56,717 nt of DNA from an uncultured Clostridia bacterium (GCA_934149075.1 CAKPDR010000011.1:1-56717), one strand, 5' to 3'; shown: positions 24,673 through 33,794, counted from the stretch's first letter. Translations and numbers: made by a program. Notes: generated by a model not told the origin, from the sequence alone.

Positions 24673-26616
24673 ATGATAAAAGTAACATTAAAGGATGGAA
24701 AAATTTTAGAAGTAGAAAAAGGAAAATCAATATTAGAGGTAGCTAAACAAATAAGTGAAGGATTAGCAAGAATGGCAACTTGTGGTGAAGTTAATGGAAA
24801 AGTTGAAGATTTAAGATATGAATTAAATGAAGATTGTACATTAAACATATGTACATTTGAAAATAGTGAAGAAGGAAAAAAAGCATATTGGCATACAACA
24901 GCACATATAATGGCACAAGCAATAAAAAGACTTTATTCAAATGTTCAACTTGCAATAGGACCAGCAATTGCAAATGGATTTTATTACGATTTTGATACAG
25001 AATATAGATTTTCAGAAGAAGACTTTGAAAAAATAGAACAAGAAATGAAGAAAATAATAAAAGAAGATTTAGCAATTGAAAGATTTGAACTTCCAAGAGA
25101 TGAAGCTATTAAATTAATGAAAGAAGCAAAAGAAGGATATAAAGTAGAACTTATAGAAGATTTACCAGAAGGAGAAGTAATTTCATTCTATAAACAAGGA
25201 GAATATGTTGATTTATGTGCAGGACCACATTTAATGAGTACAGGAAAAGTAAAAGCAGTAAAATTATTATCTACATCAGGGGCTTATTGGAGAGGTGATG
25301 AAAAAAATAAAATGCTTCAAAGAATTTATGGCGTTTCATATCCAAAAACAAGTCAATTAGAAGAATATTTAAAATTATTAGAAGAAGCTAAAGAAAGAGA
25401 CCACAGAAAAATAGGAAAAGAACTTGAATTATTTATGACACATGAATTAGTAGGCTCAGGGCTTCCAATGTATTTGCCACATGGTGCAACAATAAGAAGA
25501 ACATTAGAAAGATATATTCAAGATAAAGAAATTGAATTAGGATATGACCATGTATATACGCCATGTCTTGCAAATGTTGAATTATATAAAACAAGTGGAC
25601 ATTGGGATCATTACAAAGATGATATGTTCCCTGCAATGAAAATGGATAATGAAGAAATGGTATTAAGACCAATGAATTGTCCTCATCATATGTTAATATA
25701 TAAGAGTAAAACACGTTCTTATAGAGATTTACCAATTAGAATTGGTGAACTTGCAAATGACTTTAGATATGAAAATAGTGGAGCTGTTTGTGGACTAGAA
25801 AGAGTAAGACAAATGTGTCAAAATGATGCACATTTATTTGTTAGACCAGACCAAATAAAAGAAGAAGTAGGAAATGTATTGAAATTAATTAAAGAAGTAT
25901 ATCAAAAAGACTTCGGATTTTCTGCTGATTCATTTAAATACAGATTATCATTAAGAGATAAAAAGAATAAAGAAAAATATATAGACAATGATGAAATGTG
26001 GGAAACAGCTGAAGAACAATTAAGAGCAATATTAAAAGATATGAATATTGATTTCTATGAAGCAGAAGGAGAGGCAGCTTTCTATGGTCCAAAGATTGAT
26101 ATACAAATAAAAACAGCATTAAACCATGATATAACAATTCCAACTTGCCAATTAGATTTTGCATTACCAGAAAGATTTGATTTAAACTTTATAGGTGAAG
26201 ATAATAAAGAACATAGACCAGTAGTAATCCATAGAGCAATACTAGGTTCTTCTGATAGATTTATCTCATTCTTAATTGAAGAAACAAAAGGATTTTTCCC
26301 TGTATGGTTATCACCTGTACAAGTAAAAATATTACCTATTACAGATAATCAAGTTGAATATGCGAAAGAAATTGAAAGTGAATTAAAGAAAAATAAAATT
26401 AGAGTTGAATTAGATGAATCTAATGAGAAAATAGGATATAAAATTAGAAAAGCTCAACTTGAAAAGGTTCCATATATGCTAGTTCTTGGAGCAAAAGAGC
26501 AAGAAGGAAATCTTGTTGCAGTTCGTTCTAGAAAAGATGGAGATATTGGACAAATGAAATCTGATGAATTTATTGCTAAAGTAAAAAAAGAGATTGATGA
26601 AAAAGTAATAAAATAG
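24673..26616 (+). CDS. thrS: threonyl-tRNA synthetase
   Basis: A 647-aa class II synthetase that charges tRNA-Thr. Domains in order: N-terminal TGS (about 1-60), the editing domain that clears mischarged Ser (about 65-240, with HTTAHIMAQAI and DLCAGPH), the catalytic core with class II motifs (RPMNCPHHM zinc ligand, RIGELANDFRYENSGA..LERVRQM, AILGSSDRFISFLIEE), and the anticodon-binding domain (about 540-640). GGAGG lies before the ATG. Expression is expected to depend on threonyl-tRNA charge through the T-box leader. Confidence 0.97.
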   Translation: MIKVTLKDGKILEVEKGKSILEVAKQISEGLARMATCGEVNGKVEDLRYELNEDCTLNICTFENSEEGKKAYWHTTAHIMAQAIKRLYSNVQLAIGPAIANGFYYDFDTEYRFSEEDFEKIEQEMKKIIKEDLAIERFELPRDEAIKLMKEAKEGYKVELIEDLPEGEVISFYKQGEYVDLCAGPHLMSTGKVKAVKLLSTSGAYWRGDEKNKMLQRIYGVSYPKTSQLEEYLKLLEEAKERDHRKIGKELELFMTHELVGSGLPMYLPHGATIRRTLERYIQDKEIELGYDHVYTPCLANVELYKTSGHWDHYKDDMFPAMKMDNEEMVLRPMNCPHHMLIYKSKTRSYRDLPIRIGELANDFRYENSGAVCGLERVRQMCQNDAHLFVRPDQIKEEVGNVLKLIKEVYQKDFGFSADSFKYRLSLRDKKNKEKYIDNDEMWETAEEQLRAILKDMNIDFYEAEGEAAFYGPKIDIQIKTALNHDITIPTCQLDFALPERFDLNFIGEDNKEHRPVVIHRAILGSSDRFISFLIEETKGFFPVWLSPVQVKILPITDNQVEYAKEIESELKKNKIRVELDESNEKIGYKIRKAQLEKVPYMLVLGAKEQEGNLVAVRSRKDGDIGQMKSDEFIAKVKKEIDEKVIK

Positions 26617-26619
26617 TTT

Positions 26620-26776
26620 AACCTAAAGAAGGGATTATATATAAATATTTTGAAAACCTTACTGTCGCAACCAACAGATTATAAATCTTTGTAGGTTGCT
26701 CCATATCGCATTCGCTTCGCTCATTTGGTCGCTGGCGCGGTTTATCAAATATTTATATATAATCCCTTCTTTAGGT
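26620..26776. repeat. 157-bp fold-back element after thrS
   Basis: Arms 26620-26653 and 26745-26776 (AACCTAAAGAAGGGATTAT..., about 32 bp) are complementary apart from one extra T. Inside are a GCAACC..GGTTGC hairpin (26668-26700) and a GC-richer stretch (TCGCATTCGCTTCGCTC) that stands out from the AT-rich background. It starts three nt after the thrS stop. It may act as a terminator or be a small non-autonomous element. Confidence 0.8.
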
Positions 26777-26821
26777 TACAAAATTTATTTAATTCAAACT
26801 TTTTCACATAAAATTCACAAT

Positions 26822-26830
26822 TACATAGTA
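26822..26830 (+). promoter_or_regulatory. candidate PadR half-site before the ABC transporter
   Basis: TACATAGTA is identical to one arm of the palindrome upstream of padR (29638-29656). It lies 36 nt before the transporter start. Confidence 0.4.
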
Positions 26831-26865
26831 AAATAATAATATTTGAGATAGAAAGGAAAGTGAAA

Positions 26866-29475
26866 ATGTTACAATTAAAAGCAATAACCAAAAATTATCT
26901 TTCAGGAGATAATGAAGTAAAAGCCCTAAAAGGAATAGACCTAGAATTTAGAGAAAGTGAATTTGTTTCAATATTAGGGCAAAGTGGATGTGGAAAAACC
27001 ACAATGTTAAATATTATAGGAGGATTAGACAGATACACATCAGGAGACTTAGTAATTAATGGAAAATCAACAAAACAATTTAAAGACAAAGACTGGGATA
27101 CATATAGAAATCATTCAGTAGGATTTGTATTCCAAAGTTATAATTTAATACCACATCAAACAGTATTAGCAAATGTCGAATTAGCACTTACAATATCAGG
27201 AGTAGGAAAAGAAGAGAGAAGAAAAAGGGCAATTGATGCACTAACAAAAGTAGGATTAGGTGACCAAATAAATAAAAAGCCAAATCAAATGTCAGGAGGG
27301 CAAATGCAAAGAGTTGCAATAGCAAGAGCTTTAGTCAATGACCCAGATATATTACTTGCAGATGAGCCAACAGGAGCATTGGATTCTAAAACAAGTGAAC
27401 AGGTAATGGAAATATTGAAAGATATTTCAAAAGACAGGTTAATAATAATGGTAACACACAATCCAGAATTAGCGGAAAAATATTCATCAAGAATAATTAA
27501 ATTATTAGATGGAAAAGTAATGGATGATTCAAATCCATATACTGCAACAAAGAAAGATTTAGATAGAGCAAGAACAAAAAAAGAAAAATCAGGAAAAGCA
27601 TCAATGAAATTTTCCACAGCAGTACATCTAAGCTTAAATAATTTAATGACTAAAAAGGGCAGAACTTTTTTAACATCATTTGCAGGTTCAATTGGAATAA
27701 TAGGAATTGCATTAATTCTTTCATTATCAAATGGAATGCAATCATATATAAACAAAGTAGAAGAAGATACATTATCATCATATCCGATAACAATTCAAGA
27801 ATCTTCTATTGATATGTCAAGTATGATGGAAGCAATGATGGGAAAAGATGATGGAGAAAAACATGATAATGATAAAATATATTCAAGAGCGATTATGGGA
27901 GATATGTTAGAAACATTATCAAGTAAAGTTCAAACTAACAATTTGAAAGAATTTAAAGAATTTGTTGAAAATGGTGATAGTGACATTAAAAATTATATAA
28001 ACGCAATTCAATATGGATATAATTTAGATTTAAATATTTACAAAGAAAAAGAAGATGGAAGTGCATATAAAGTAAATCCTAGTTCAGTATTAGAAAAAAT
28101 AGGATTTGGAGATATGGTAAAAGCACAAGAACAATCAAGTTCAATAATGTCATCAAGTAGTGCAATGATGACAGAGACTGATGTATGGACAGAAATGCTT
28201 GATAATAAAGATTTAATAAACTCACAATATGATGTACTTGCAGGTAGAATGCCTGAAAAATATAATGAAGTTGTATTAATAGCAGATAAGAATAATGAAG
28301 TAAGTGATTATACTTTATATTCATTAGGAATAAAAGATGTTTCAGAACTTGGAAATGCAATGGAAAAGTTGAAGAATGGTGAAGAAATTAAAACAAATGA
28401 TGATAAAAATAGTTATTCTTATGATGAACTTTTAAATTATAAATTTAAAGTATTATTAAATACCGATTATTACAAAAAAGTTGGAAACGTTTGGCAAGAT
28501 ATGACAAATGATGAAGAATATATGAAACAAATTGTAAAAAATGCAGAAGAAATTCAAATTGTTGGAATTATTAAGCCAAATGAGAATACAGTTACATCAT
28601 CTTCAGCAGGGTTAATTGGATATAACAAAGAATTAAAAGAATATGTTATAAATAAAGTTAATGAAGCGGAAATTGTTAAAGAGCAAAAAGCTAATCCTGA
28701 GATAAATGTATTTACAGGTATAAAATTCCCTGAAAATACAAATGGAACATTTGATTATACACAATTATCAGATGAACAAAAAGCTTATATGGCAACACTT
28801 TCAGAAGCAGAACTTGCTCAATTAATGCAAACATATTCTAATAATGCATCAGCTACTTATGATAATAATTTAAGCAAATTAGGAGTTGTAGATTTGAATA
28901 ATCCATCAACAATTAATTTATACCCTAAAGATTTTGAATCAAAAGATAGGATTGCAGATATTATAACAGATTATAATAATAAACAAACAGAACAAGGTAA
29001 AGACGAAAATGTTATTAATTATACAGATTTCATTGGAATTATGATGAGTTCTGTTTCAACTATAATTAATGTAATAAGCTATGTATTAATTGCGTTTGTT
29101 GGAATTTCTTTAGTAGTTTCATCAATAATGATAGGTATTATAACATATATATCAGTTCTTGAAAGAACTAAAGAGATTGGTATTTTGCGAAGTATAGGTG
29201 CTTCTAAGAAAGATGTTTCAAGAGTGTTTAATGCAGAAACATTGCTTGTTGGTTTGGTTGCTGGTTTAATTGGTATTGGAGTAACATTACTAATAGATAT
29301 TCCAATTAATATTGTGATTGAACATTTAGTTAATATTTCTGGTATTGCAAAACTTCCAGTGGCTGGTGGAATTATATTAGTTGCTATTAGTGTCGGATTG
29401 ACTATGATTGCTGGCTTGATTCCTGCTAAGTTTGCTGCTAAACGTGATCCAGTGGAAGCTTTGAGAACTGAATAG
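26866..29475 (+). CDS. ABC transporter, fused ATPase and FtsX-like permease (MacB type)
   Basis: A protein of about 869 aa. The ATPase (residues 1-225) has Walker A GQSGCGKTT, signature MSGGQMQRVAIARAL and Walker B ILLADEPTGALD, in the LolD/MacB subfamily. After a linker comes one membrane helix (about 265-285), a large extracytoplasmic domain (about 290-710), and three C-terminal helices with the FtsX fold (SVLERTKEIGILRSIGASKKDV motif). Such mechanotransmission pumps usually act on peptides, antibiotics or lipoproteins. Start choice: ATG 26866 has AAAGGA eight nt upstream; GTG 26860 is the alternative. Substrate unknown. Confidence 0.9.
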   Translation: MLQLKAITKNYLSGDNEVKALKGIDLEFRESEFVSILGQSGCGKTTMLNIIGGLDRYTSGDLVINGKSTKQFKDKDWDTYRNHSVGFVFQSYNLIPHQTVLANVELALTISGVGKEERRKRAIDALTKVGLGDQINKKPNQMSGGQMQRVAIARALVNDPDILLADEPTGALDSKTSEQVMEILKDISKDRLIIMVTHNPELAEKYSSRIIKLLDGKVMDDSNPYTATKKDLDRARTKKEKSGKASMKFSTAVHLSLNNLMTKKGRTFLTSFAGSIGIIGIALILSLSNGMQSYINKVEEDTLSSYPITIQESSIDMSSMMEAMMGKDDGEKHDNDKIYSRAIMGDMLETLSSKVQTNNLKEFKEFVENGDSDIKNYINAIQYGYNLDLNIYKEKEDGSAYKVNPSSVLEKIGFGDMVKAQEQSSSIMSSSSAMMTETDVWTEMLDNKDLINSQYDVLAGRMPEKYNEVVLIADKNNEVSDYTLYSLGIKDVSELGNAMEKLKNGEEIKTNDDKNSYSYDELLNYKFKVLLNTDYYKKVGNVWQDMTNDEEYMKQIVKNAEEIQIVGIIKPNENTVTSSSAGLIGYNKELKEYVINKVNEAEIVKEQKANPEINVFTGIKFPENTNGTFDYTQLSDEQKAYMATLSEAELAQLMQTYSNNASATYDNNLSKLGVVDLNNPSTINLYPKDFESKDRIADIITDYNNKQTEQGKDENVINYTDFIGIMMSSVSTIINVISYVLIAFVGISLVVSSIMIGIITYISVLERTKEIGILRSIGASKKDVSRVFNAETLLVGLVAGLIGIGVTLLIDIPINIVIEHLVNISGIAKLPVAGGIILVAISVGLTMIAGLIPAKFAAKRDPVEALRTE

Positions 29476-29523
29476 ATTTTTGAACAATCTCCAATTTTTG
29501 TGAAAAAATAGAAAAATTTTATA

Positions 29524-29578
29524 AAGAAGATCTTATATATAAACCTAATAATGGTTTATATTTAGGACCTTCTTTTAA
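29524..29578 (+). terminator. terminator of the ABC transporter gene
   Basis: AAGAAG..TTATATATAAACC pairs with GGTTTATATTTA..CTTCTT, followed by a T-run. Confidence 0.75.
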
Positions 29579-29593
29579 AATTTAAAAAATGTA

Positions 29594-29622
29594 TTGACAA
29601 AAAACATACCTTACTATACAAT
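29594..29622 (+). promoter_or_regulatory. promoter of padR
   Basis: TTGACA (29594-29599), 17-nt spacer, TACAAT (29617-29622). Confidence 0.75.
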
Positions 29623-29637
29623 GTACACAACATAACA

Positions 29638-29656
29638 TACATAGTAATACTATGTA
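29638..29656. promoter_or_regulatory. probable PadR operator
   Basis: TACATAGTA-A-TACTATGTA is a perfect 19-bp palindrome between the -10 box and the padR start. PadR proteins are known to bind such A/T-rich palindromes and often repress themselves. Confidence 0.65.
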
Positions 29657-29680
29657 TAAAATTATGAAGGAGTGATTGTA

Positions 29681-30019
29681 ATGAAAGTTGACAGAGAATT
29701 ATTAAAAGGAAGTACAAACTTACTTGTATTAAGTGTTTTAGAAAATGAAAACATGTATGGATATGAGATGATAAAGAAAATTAAGGCAAAATCAGAAAAT
29801 GTATTTGAATTTCAAGAAGGTACATTATATCCAATTCTTCATAAATTAGAAGAAAAAGGATGGATAACATCATATTGGGATGAAGTATCAGGTAAAAAAA
29901 GAAAATATTATGCAATTACAGAAGATGGTAAAAAACACCTAAAATCTAAAAAAGAAGAATGGCAATTATTTAGTACAAATGTAAATAAAGTTATTGGAGG
30001 TGTTTTATTTGAATGCTAA
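29681..30019 (+). CDS. PadR family transcriptional regulator
   Basis: A 112-aa winged-helix repressor of the short PadR subfamily. The MYGYEMIKKI helix, the EGTLYPILHKLEEKGWI recognition region and the KKRKYYAITEDGKKHL wing are all present. AAGGAG is nine nt before the ATG at 29681 (29672 is an earlier in-frame GTG with no room for a ribosome site). It overlaps the next gene by 11 nt. The palindrome at 29638 predicts autoregulation, and a half-site at 26822 suggests control of the ABC exporter too. Confidence 0.92.
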   Translation: MKVDRELLKGSTNLLVLSVLENENMYGYEMIKKIKAKSENVFEFQEGTLYPILHKLEEKGWITSYWDEVSGKKRKYYAITEDGKKHLKSKKEEWQLFSTNVNKVIGGVLFEC

Positions 30020-31295
30020 AGAATTTTTGAATAATGTTTCTAAAGAAATAAAATATAAGCCAGCGAATAAACCTATTACAGAAGAATTAGAAAGTCATAT
30101 AGAAGAAGCAAAAAAAGATTACTTATGCAAAGGATATTCAGCAAATGAAGCAGAAGAGATGGCTGTTGAACAAATGGGAAATGCTAAGAAAATTGGCAAA
30201 GAACTTAATAAAATACATAGACCAAAACTTGATTGGGTATTAATTGGACTAATTATTATATTATTTAGTTTTAGAATTAGTCTATCTGTAAATAGTACAA
30301 CTAATTATATAAATGTAAAATATTTAATTGTAGGACTTATATGTGGAACTATTATATACTTCTTTGATTATAGAAAAACAAAAAATTGCTCTAATTTAAT
30401 ATATTTCACTGCAAGTATGATATTGATTTTTCAATGGATTAATTGGTACTTTGGATTAGATATAGATAAAATACATTTTGTTAATATGAGATTATGGAAT
30501 GTTTGTATTCCACTATACATTATTGCATTTGCAGGATATATGGCAGATTATAAAAAAGAAGAATTTTGGGACATAATGATACTTTATACTATTTCATGTG
30601 TATTTATATATATGCAATCTAATTCTATAACAAATACTTTAATATTAGTATTTTCATATTTGGCAATTATTGCTTTAAAAATGCTACAAGATAATAAAGA
30701 AAACCGAAAAAAAGTAATTGCAATTTATGGAGGAACATTAATCACTTCAGTAATAGTAATGTTACTAATGACAAATATACATATTGCATATATATTTAAT
30801 GGAGATACGACAGAAGAAAATTATGCTCCAAATGGATATTGGTACCAAAATACACAAGAACATGAAAATAAAATTTTGAGTAATTTAAAATGGTTTGGAG
30901 CTACTGAAGATCAAGAAGAACTTGATAAAACAGATTCTAGTCATTTTAGATTTTTATACATACTTGCAAAATTTGGAATAATACCAGCTACTATTTTAGC
31001 TGTGGTAATAATATTTATGTGCCTAAGAATTGTTAAAAATTCTAAAAAGATTAAAGAAAGCTATGGAAAATATTTAATTATTGGATTAGGAACTACTTAT
31101 ATAATGCAATCTATCATACATGTTCTTATGAATTTAAAATTATGGATAAGATCAGATGTTAATTTGCCTTTTGTGGCAGAAGGAAATTTATACTTTTTGA
31201 TAAATTGCTTCACTTTTGCTGTTATTTTATCAGTGTATAGAAGAAAGAATATTAATTTTGAGGAACCCAGAAAATTAATGAAAATAAAAATATAG
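30009..31295 (+). CDS. membrane protein: permease-prefix (HAAS) domain plus FtsW/RodA-like region
   Basis: About 428 aa. Residues about 1-75 form a helical domain of the type found after PadR genes (ITEELESHIEEAKKDYL, AEEMAVEQMGNAKKIGKEL). About ten membrane helices follow. The end resembles the C-terminus of FtsW/RodA/SpoVE (HFRFLYILAKFGIIPA, then LPFVAEGNLYFLINC in place of the usual LPFISYGG). Several conserved SEDS residues look altered, so glycan polymerase activity is doubtful. I chose TTG 30009, eight nt after GGAGG; TTG 29994 is the longest frame. Translational coupling to padR is likely. Confidence 0.75.
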   Translation: MNAKEFLNNVSKEIKYKPANKPITEELESHIEEAKKDYLCKGYSANEAEEMAVEQMGNAKKIGKELNKIHRPKLDWVLIGLIIILFSFRISLSVNSTTNYINVKYLIVGLICGTIIYFFDYRKTKNCSNLIYFTASMILIFQWINWYFGLDIDKIHFVNMRLWNVCIPLYIIAFAGYMADYKKEEFWDIMILYTISCVFIYMQSNSITNTLILVFSYLAIIALKMLQDNKENRKKVIAIYGGTLITSVIVMLLMTNIHIAYIFNGDTTEENYAPNGYWYQNTQEHENKILSNLKWFGATEDQEELDKTDSSHFRFLYILAKFGIIPATILAVVIIFMCLRIVKNSKKIKESYGKYLIIGLGTTYIMQSIIHVLMNLKLWIRSDVNLPFVAEGNLYFLINCFTFAVILSVYRRKNINFEEPRKLMKIKI

Positions 31296-31312
31296 GACAG
31301 TAAAATATAATA

Positions 31313-31359
31313 AAAAAGAATACAACATACTTTTAGAAGTATTGTTGCATTCTTTTTTT
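31313..31359. terminator. terminator between the FtsW-like gene and sigK
   Basis: AAGAATACAACATACTT pairs with AAGTATTGTTGCATTCTT (one mismatch), with seven T after it for the plus strand and an A-run before it that serves the minus strand. It overlaps the sigK stop. Confidence 0.75.
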
Positions 31360-32060
31360 ATTCTTTTATTTCTTTTGCCAACTTACTAATAGCCTTTGTC
31401 TCAATACGAGAAACATAAGAACGAGAAATACCCATTTGTTCAGCAATTTCAATTTGAGTTTTAGGTTTATGGCCATCAAGACCAAAACGAAGTTCCAATA
31501 TAGTACGTTCTCTGTTCTTTAAGATACTTTTCATTTTTTCATATAACAATTTAACCTTCATTTTTAAATCAACAGAATCTTCAACGCTACGTTCATCATT
31601 TTCAAGGACTTCTTGTAAAGTCACAACATTGTCATCTTTATCTTTACCGATAGGCTCGTTAAGGTAAACTTCATTATTCAATTTTTTTGTAGCTCTAAAA
31701 TGCATAAGAATTTCATTATCAATACAACGCGAAACATATGTAGATAAACGTGCACCTTTTTCAGGCTTAAAGCTATTAATACCTTTTATTAGGCCTATGG
31801 TACCGAATAGAGATTAAATCATCTTGGTCAACATTAGAATTACTATATTTTTTACATACATGTGCAACTAACCTTAAATTTCTTTCAATAAGTATATTTC
31901 GAGCATCTTCATCACCTGTACTTAATTTTTCAAGATACATACGTTCTTCTTCTGAACTTAAAGGCTCAGGAAAGAGCTGTACACCTGAAATATATCCAAC
32001 TGTAAAAACTGCAGTTTGTAAGAACTGTAAAAAACCACTTATGCAGAGTGCAGAAAACAT
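31358..32060 (-). pseudogene. sigK: sporulation sigma factor SigK, split by a +1 frameshift
   Basis: Mother-cell late sporulation sigma factor. The first frame gives 85 normal residues: a hydrophobic pro-sequence-like N-terminus (about 1-25), PLSSEEERMYLEKLSTGD and region 2 up to DDLISI. It then reads a CGG codon and stops after nine aberrant residues. Skipping one base (position 31805) restores GTIGLIKGINSFKPEKGARL, then EPIGKDK and region 4 (RTILELRFGLDGHKPKTQIEIAEQMGISRSYVSRIE) to the stop, 233 aa in total, the normal SigK length. The EPIGKDKDDN segment separates it from SigE. A GGAGGTG site precedes the ATG. The extra C is not in a homopolymer. It may be a true mutation, an assembly error, or recoding at a rare codon. 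Confidence 0.88.
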
Positions 32061-32133
32061 ATAAGCACCTCCATTTTTCTCATACTAAAATTATATGTTT
32101 AAGAAAAATAAAAGTGCATGACCATTAATAGTT

Positions 32134-32163
32134 TTGAATAAAAAAAATTATAAACGGTATAAT
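32134..32163 (+). promoter_or_regulatory. promoter of the 32184 gene
   Basis: TTGAAT (32134-32139), 18-nt spacer, TATAAT (32158-32163). Confidence 0.6.
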
Positions 32164-32183
32164 ATGGAAAAGGAGGTCAGAAA

Positions 32184-32621
32184 ATGAAAGATATTAATGT
32201 TAAAGTTTTAGACGAGGTAAATAAAGGAACAACAATGGGGATGGATGCTATCCATTTTGTTTCAACAAAAGTAGGTGATGAGAGATTAAAAAAAGTACTT
32301 GATGTAGAATATGGTAAATATAAAGATATTGCTAATAGGGTTGATAATATATATACTGAATATACAACTCAAAAAGAACCACACGAAACAAATGCAATGA
32401 CAAAGATGATGACTTGGTATGGAATAAATATGAAAACAATGACAGATCAAAGCAATTCAAAAATATCAGAGTTACTTATGCAAGGTACAAATATGGGGAT
32501 TATTGAAGGAAGAAGACTTCTTAATAATAATCCTAGTATTGATAATCAGGTTAAGCAAATTTTAAATGATTTTGTTGTCATGCAAGAAGATAGTGTAGAA
32601 ACATTGAAAAAATATTTATAA
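32184..32621 (+). CDS. hypothetical helical protein, 145 aa
   Basis: The protein is almost entirely helical in appearance, with amphipathic stretches (GDERLKKVLDVEYGKYKDIANRV) and no signal peptide. The four-helix layout with a conserved-looking central HFVSTKVGD recalls small ferritin-like or DUF2383-type proteins, but metal ligands are not convincing and I do not assign it. AAGGAGG precedes the ATG. It is divergent from sigK and has its own promoter. Confidence 0.75.
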   Translation: MKDINVKVLDEVNKGTTMGMDAIHFVSTKVGDERLKKVLDVEYGKYKDIANRVDNIYTEYTTQKEPHETNAMTKMMTWYGINMKTMTDQSNSKISELLMQGTNMGIIEGRRLLNNNPSIDNQVKQILNDFVVMQEDSVETLKKYL

Positions 32622-32679
32622 TTCAAAGTTTATAGAAAAATATATTCGATAATAAACACAAAAAATTTCAAAATAGTAC

Positions 32680-32708
32680 TTGAAATGTAGAATGATTTGT
32701 TATAGAAT
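32680..32708 (+). promoter_or_regulatory. promoter of gap / glycolytic block
   Basis: TTGAAA (32680-32685), 17-nt spacer, TAGAAT (32703-32708). Confidence 0.55.
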
Positions 32709-32783
32709 GAGGTTGGCTGTAAAAGGCAAATAAAAAATCGTGGTATGAGGACAAGATGTCCCTACAAGAAGGAGGAAATTTTT

Positions 32784-33794
32784 ATGTCAGTAAAAGTAGG
32801 AATTAACGGATTCGGAAGAATCGGAAAATTAGCATTTCAAGCAGCATTAGGAAAAGAGGAGGTAGAAGTCGTAGCAGTAAACGACCCATTTGTAGCAGCA
32901 GACTATATGGCATATATGACAAAATTTGATACTGTACATGGAAGATTCAACGGAACAGTAGAAGAAAAAGATGGAAATTTAGTAGTAAATGGAAGAACAA
33001 TAAAAGTATATAATGAAATGGATCCAAAGAACATTCCTTGGGGAGAACTAGGAGTAGAATATGTTCTAGAATGTTCAGGAGTATTCACAACAATGGAAAA
33101 AGCACAAGCACATTTAGATGCAGGAGCTAAAAAAGTATTAATAAGTGCACCATCAAAAGATGCACCAATGTTTGTAATGGGAGTAAACAACACAACATAT
33201 ACATCAGATATGAATATTGTATCTAATGCATCATGTACAACAAACTGTTTAGCACCACTTGCAAAAGTAATAAACGATAATTTTGGAATTAAAGAAGGAC
33301 TTATGACAACAGTTCATTCTACAACAGCAACACAAAAAACAGTTGATGGAGCTTCTAAAAAAGATTGGAGAGGTGGACGTGCAGCAGCAGCTAATATCAT
33401 ACCATCATCTACAGGAGCTGCAAAAGCAGTAGGAAAAGTTATTCCATCATTAAACGGAAAATTAACAGGAATGGCATTCAGAGTTCCAACAGTTGATGTT
33501 TCAGTTGTTGACTTAACAGTTAACCTAGAAAGACCAACATCATATGAAGAAATATGTGCAGCTGTTAAAAGAGCAACAGAAAATGAAATGAAAGGAATAA
33601 TGGAATATACAGACGAAGCTCTTGTTTCATCAGACTTTGTTTCAGACATGCATACATCAATATTTGATGCATCAGCAGGAATAATGTTAACAGATACATT
33701 TGTTAAATTAGTAGCTTGGTATGACAATGAATGGGGATATTCAAACAAATTAGTTGACTTAGCTTGCTATATGTCATCAGTTGACCATCAATAA
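32784..33794 (+). CDS. gap: glyceraldehyde-3-phosphate dehydrogenase, type I
   Basis: A 336-aa NAD-dependent dehydrogenase that turns glyceraldehyde-3-phosphate into 1,3-bisphosphoglycerate. The Rossmann start is VGINGFGRIGKLAF. The catalytic cysteine is in SNASCTTNCLAPLAKV, and HSTTATQKTVDG, WRGGRAAAANIIPSSTGAAKAVG and WYDNEWGYSNKL are all intact. The start at 32784 has GGAGG upstream; an in-frame extension to 32745 is spurious. First gene of a block that runs to eno. Confidence 0.98.
   Translation: MSVKVGINGFGRIGKLAFQAALGKEEVEVVAVNDPFVAADYMAYMTKFDTVHGRFNGTVEEKDGNLVVNGRTIKVYNEMDPKNIPWGELGVEYVLECSGVFTTMEKAQAHLDAGAKKVLISAPSKDAPMFVMGVNNTTYTSDMNIVSNASCTTNCLAPLAKVINDNFGIKEGLMTTVHSTTATQKTVDGASKKDWRGGRAAAANIIPSSTGAAKAVGKVIPSLNGKLTGMAFRVPTVDVSVVDLTVNLERPTSYEEICAAVKRATENEMKGIMEYTDEALVSSDFVSDMHTSIFDASAGIMLTDTFVKLVAWYDNEWGYSNKLVDLACYMSSVDHQ

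Noticed and set aside
31358..32060. sigK interruption as a skin-type element
   Set aside because: The two halves are adjacent with one extra base only; no recombinase or inserted DNA lies between them.
32061..32133. SigE-type promoter before sigK
   Set aside because: A CATATAAT box is present on the minus strand, but no matching -35 element lies at the proper distance, so I did not list it.
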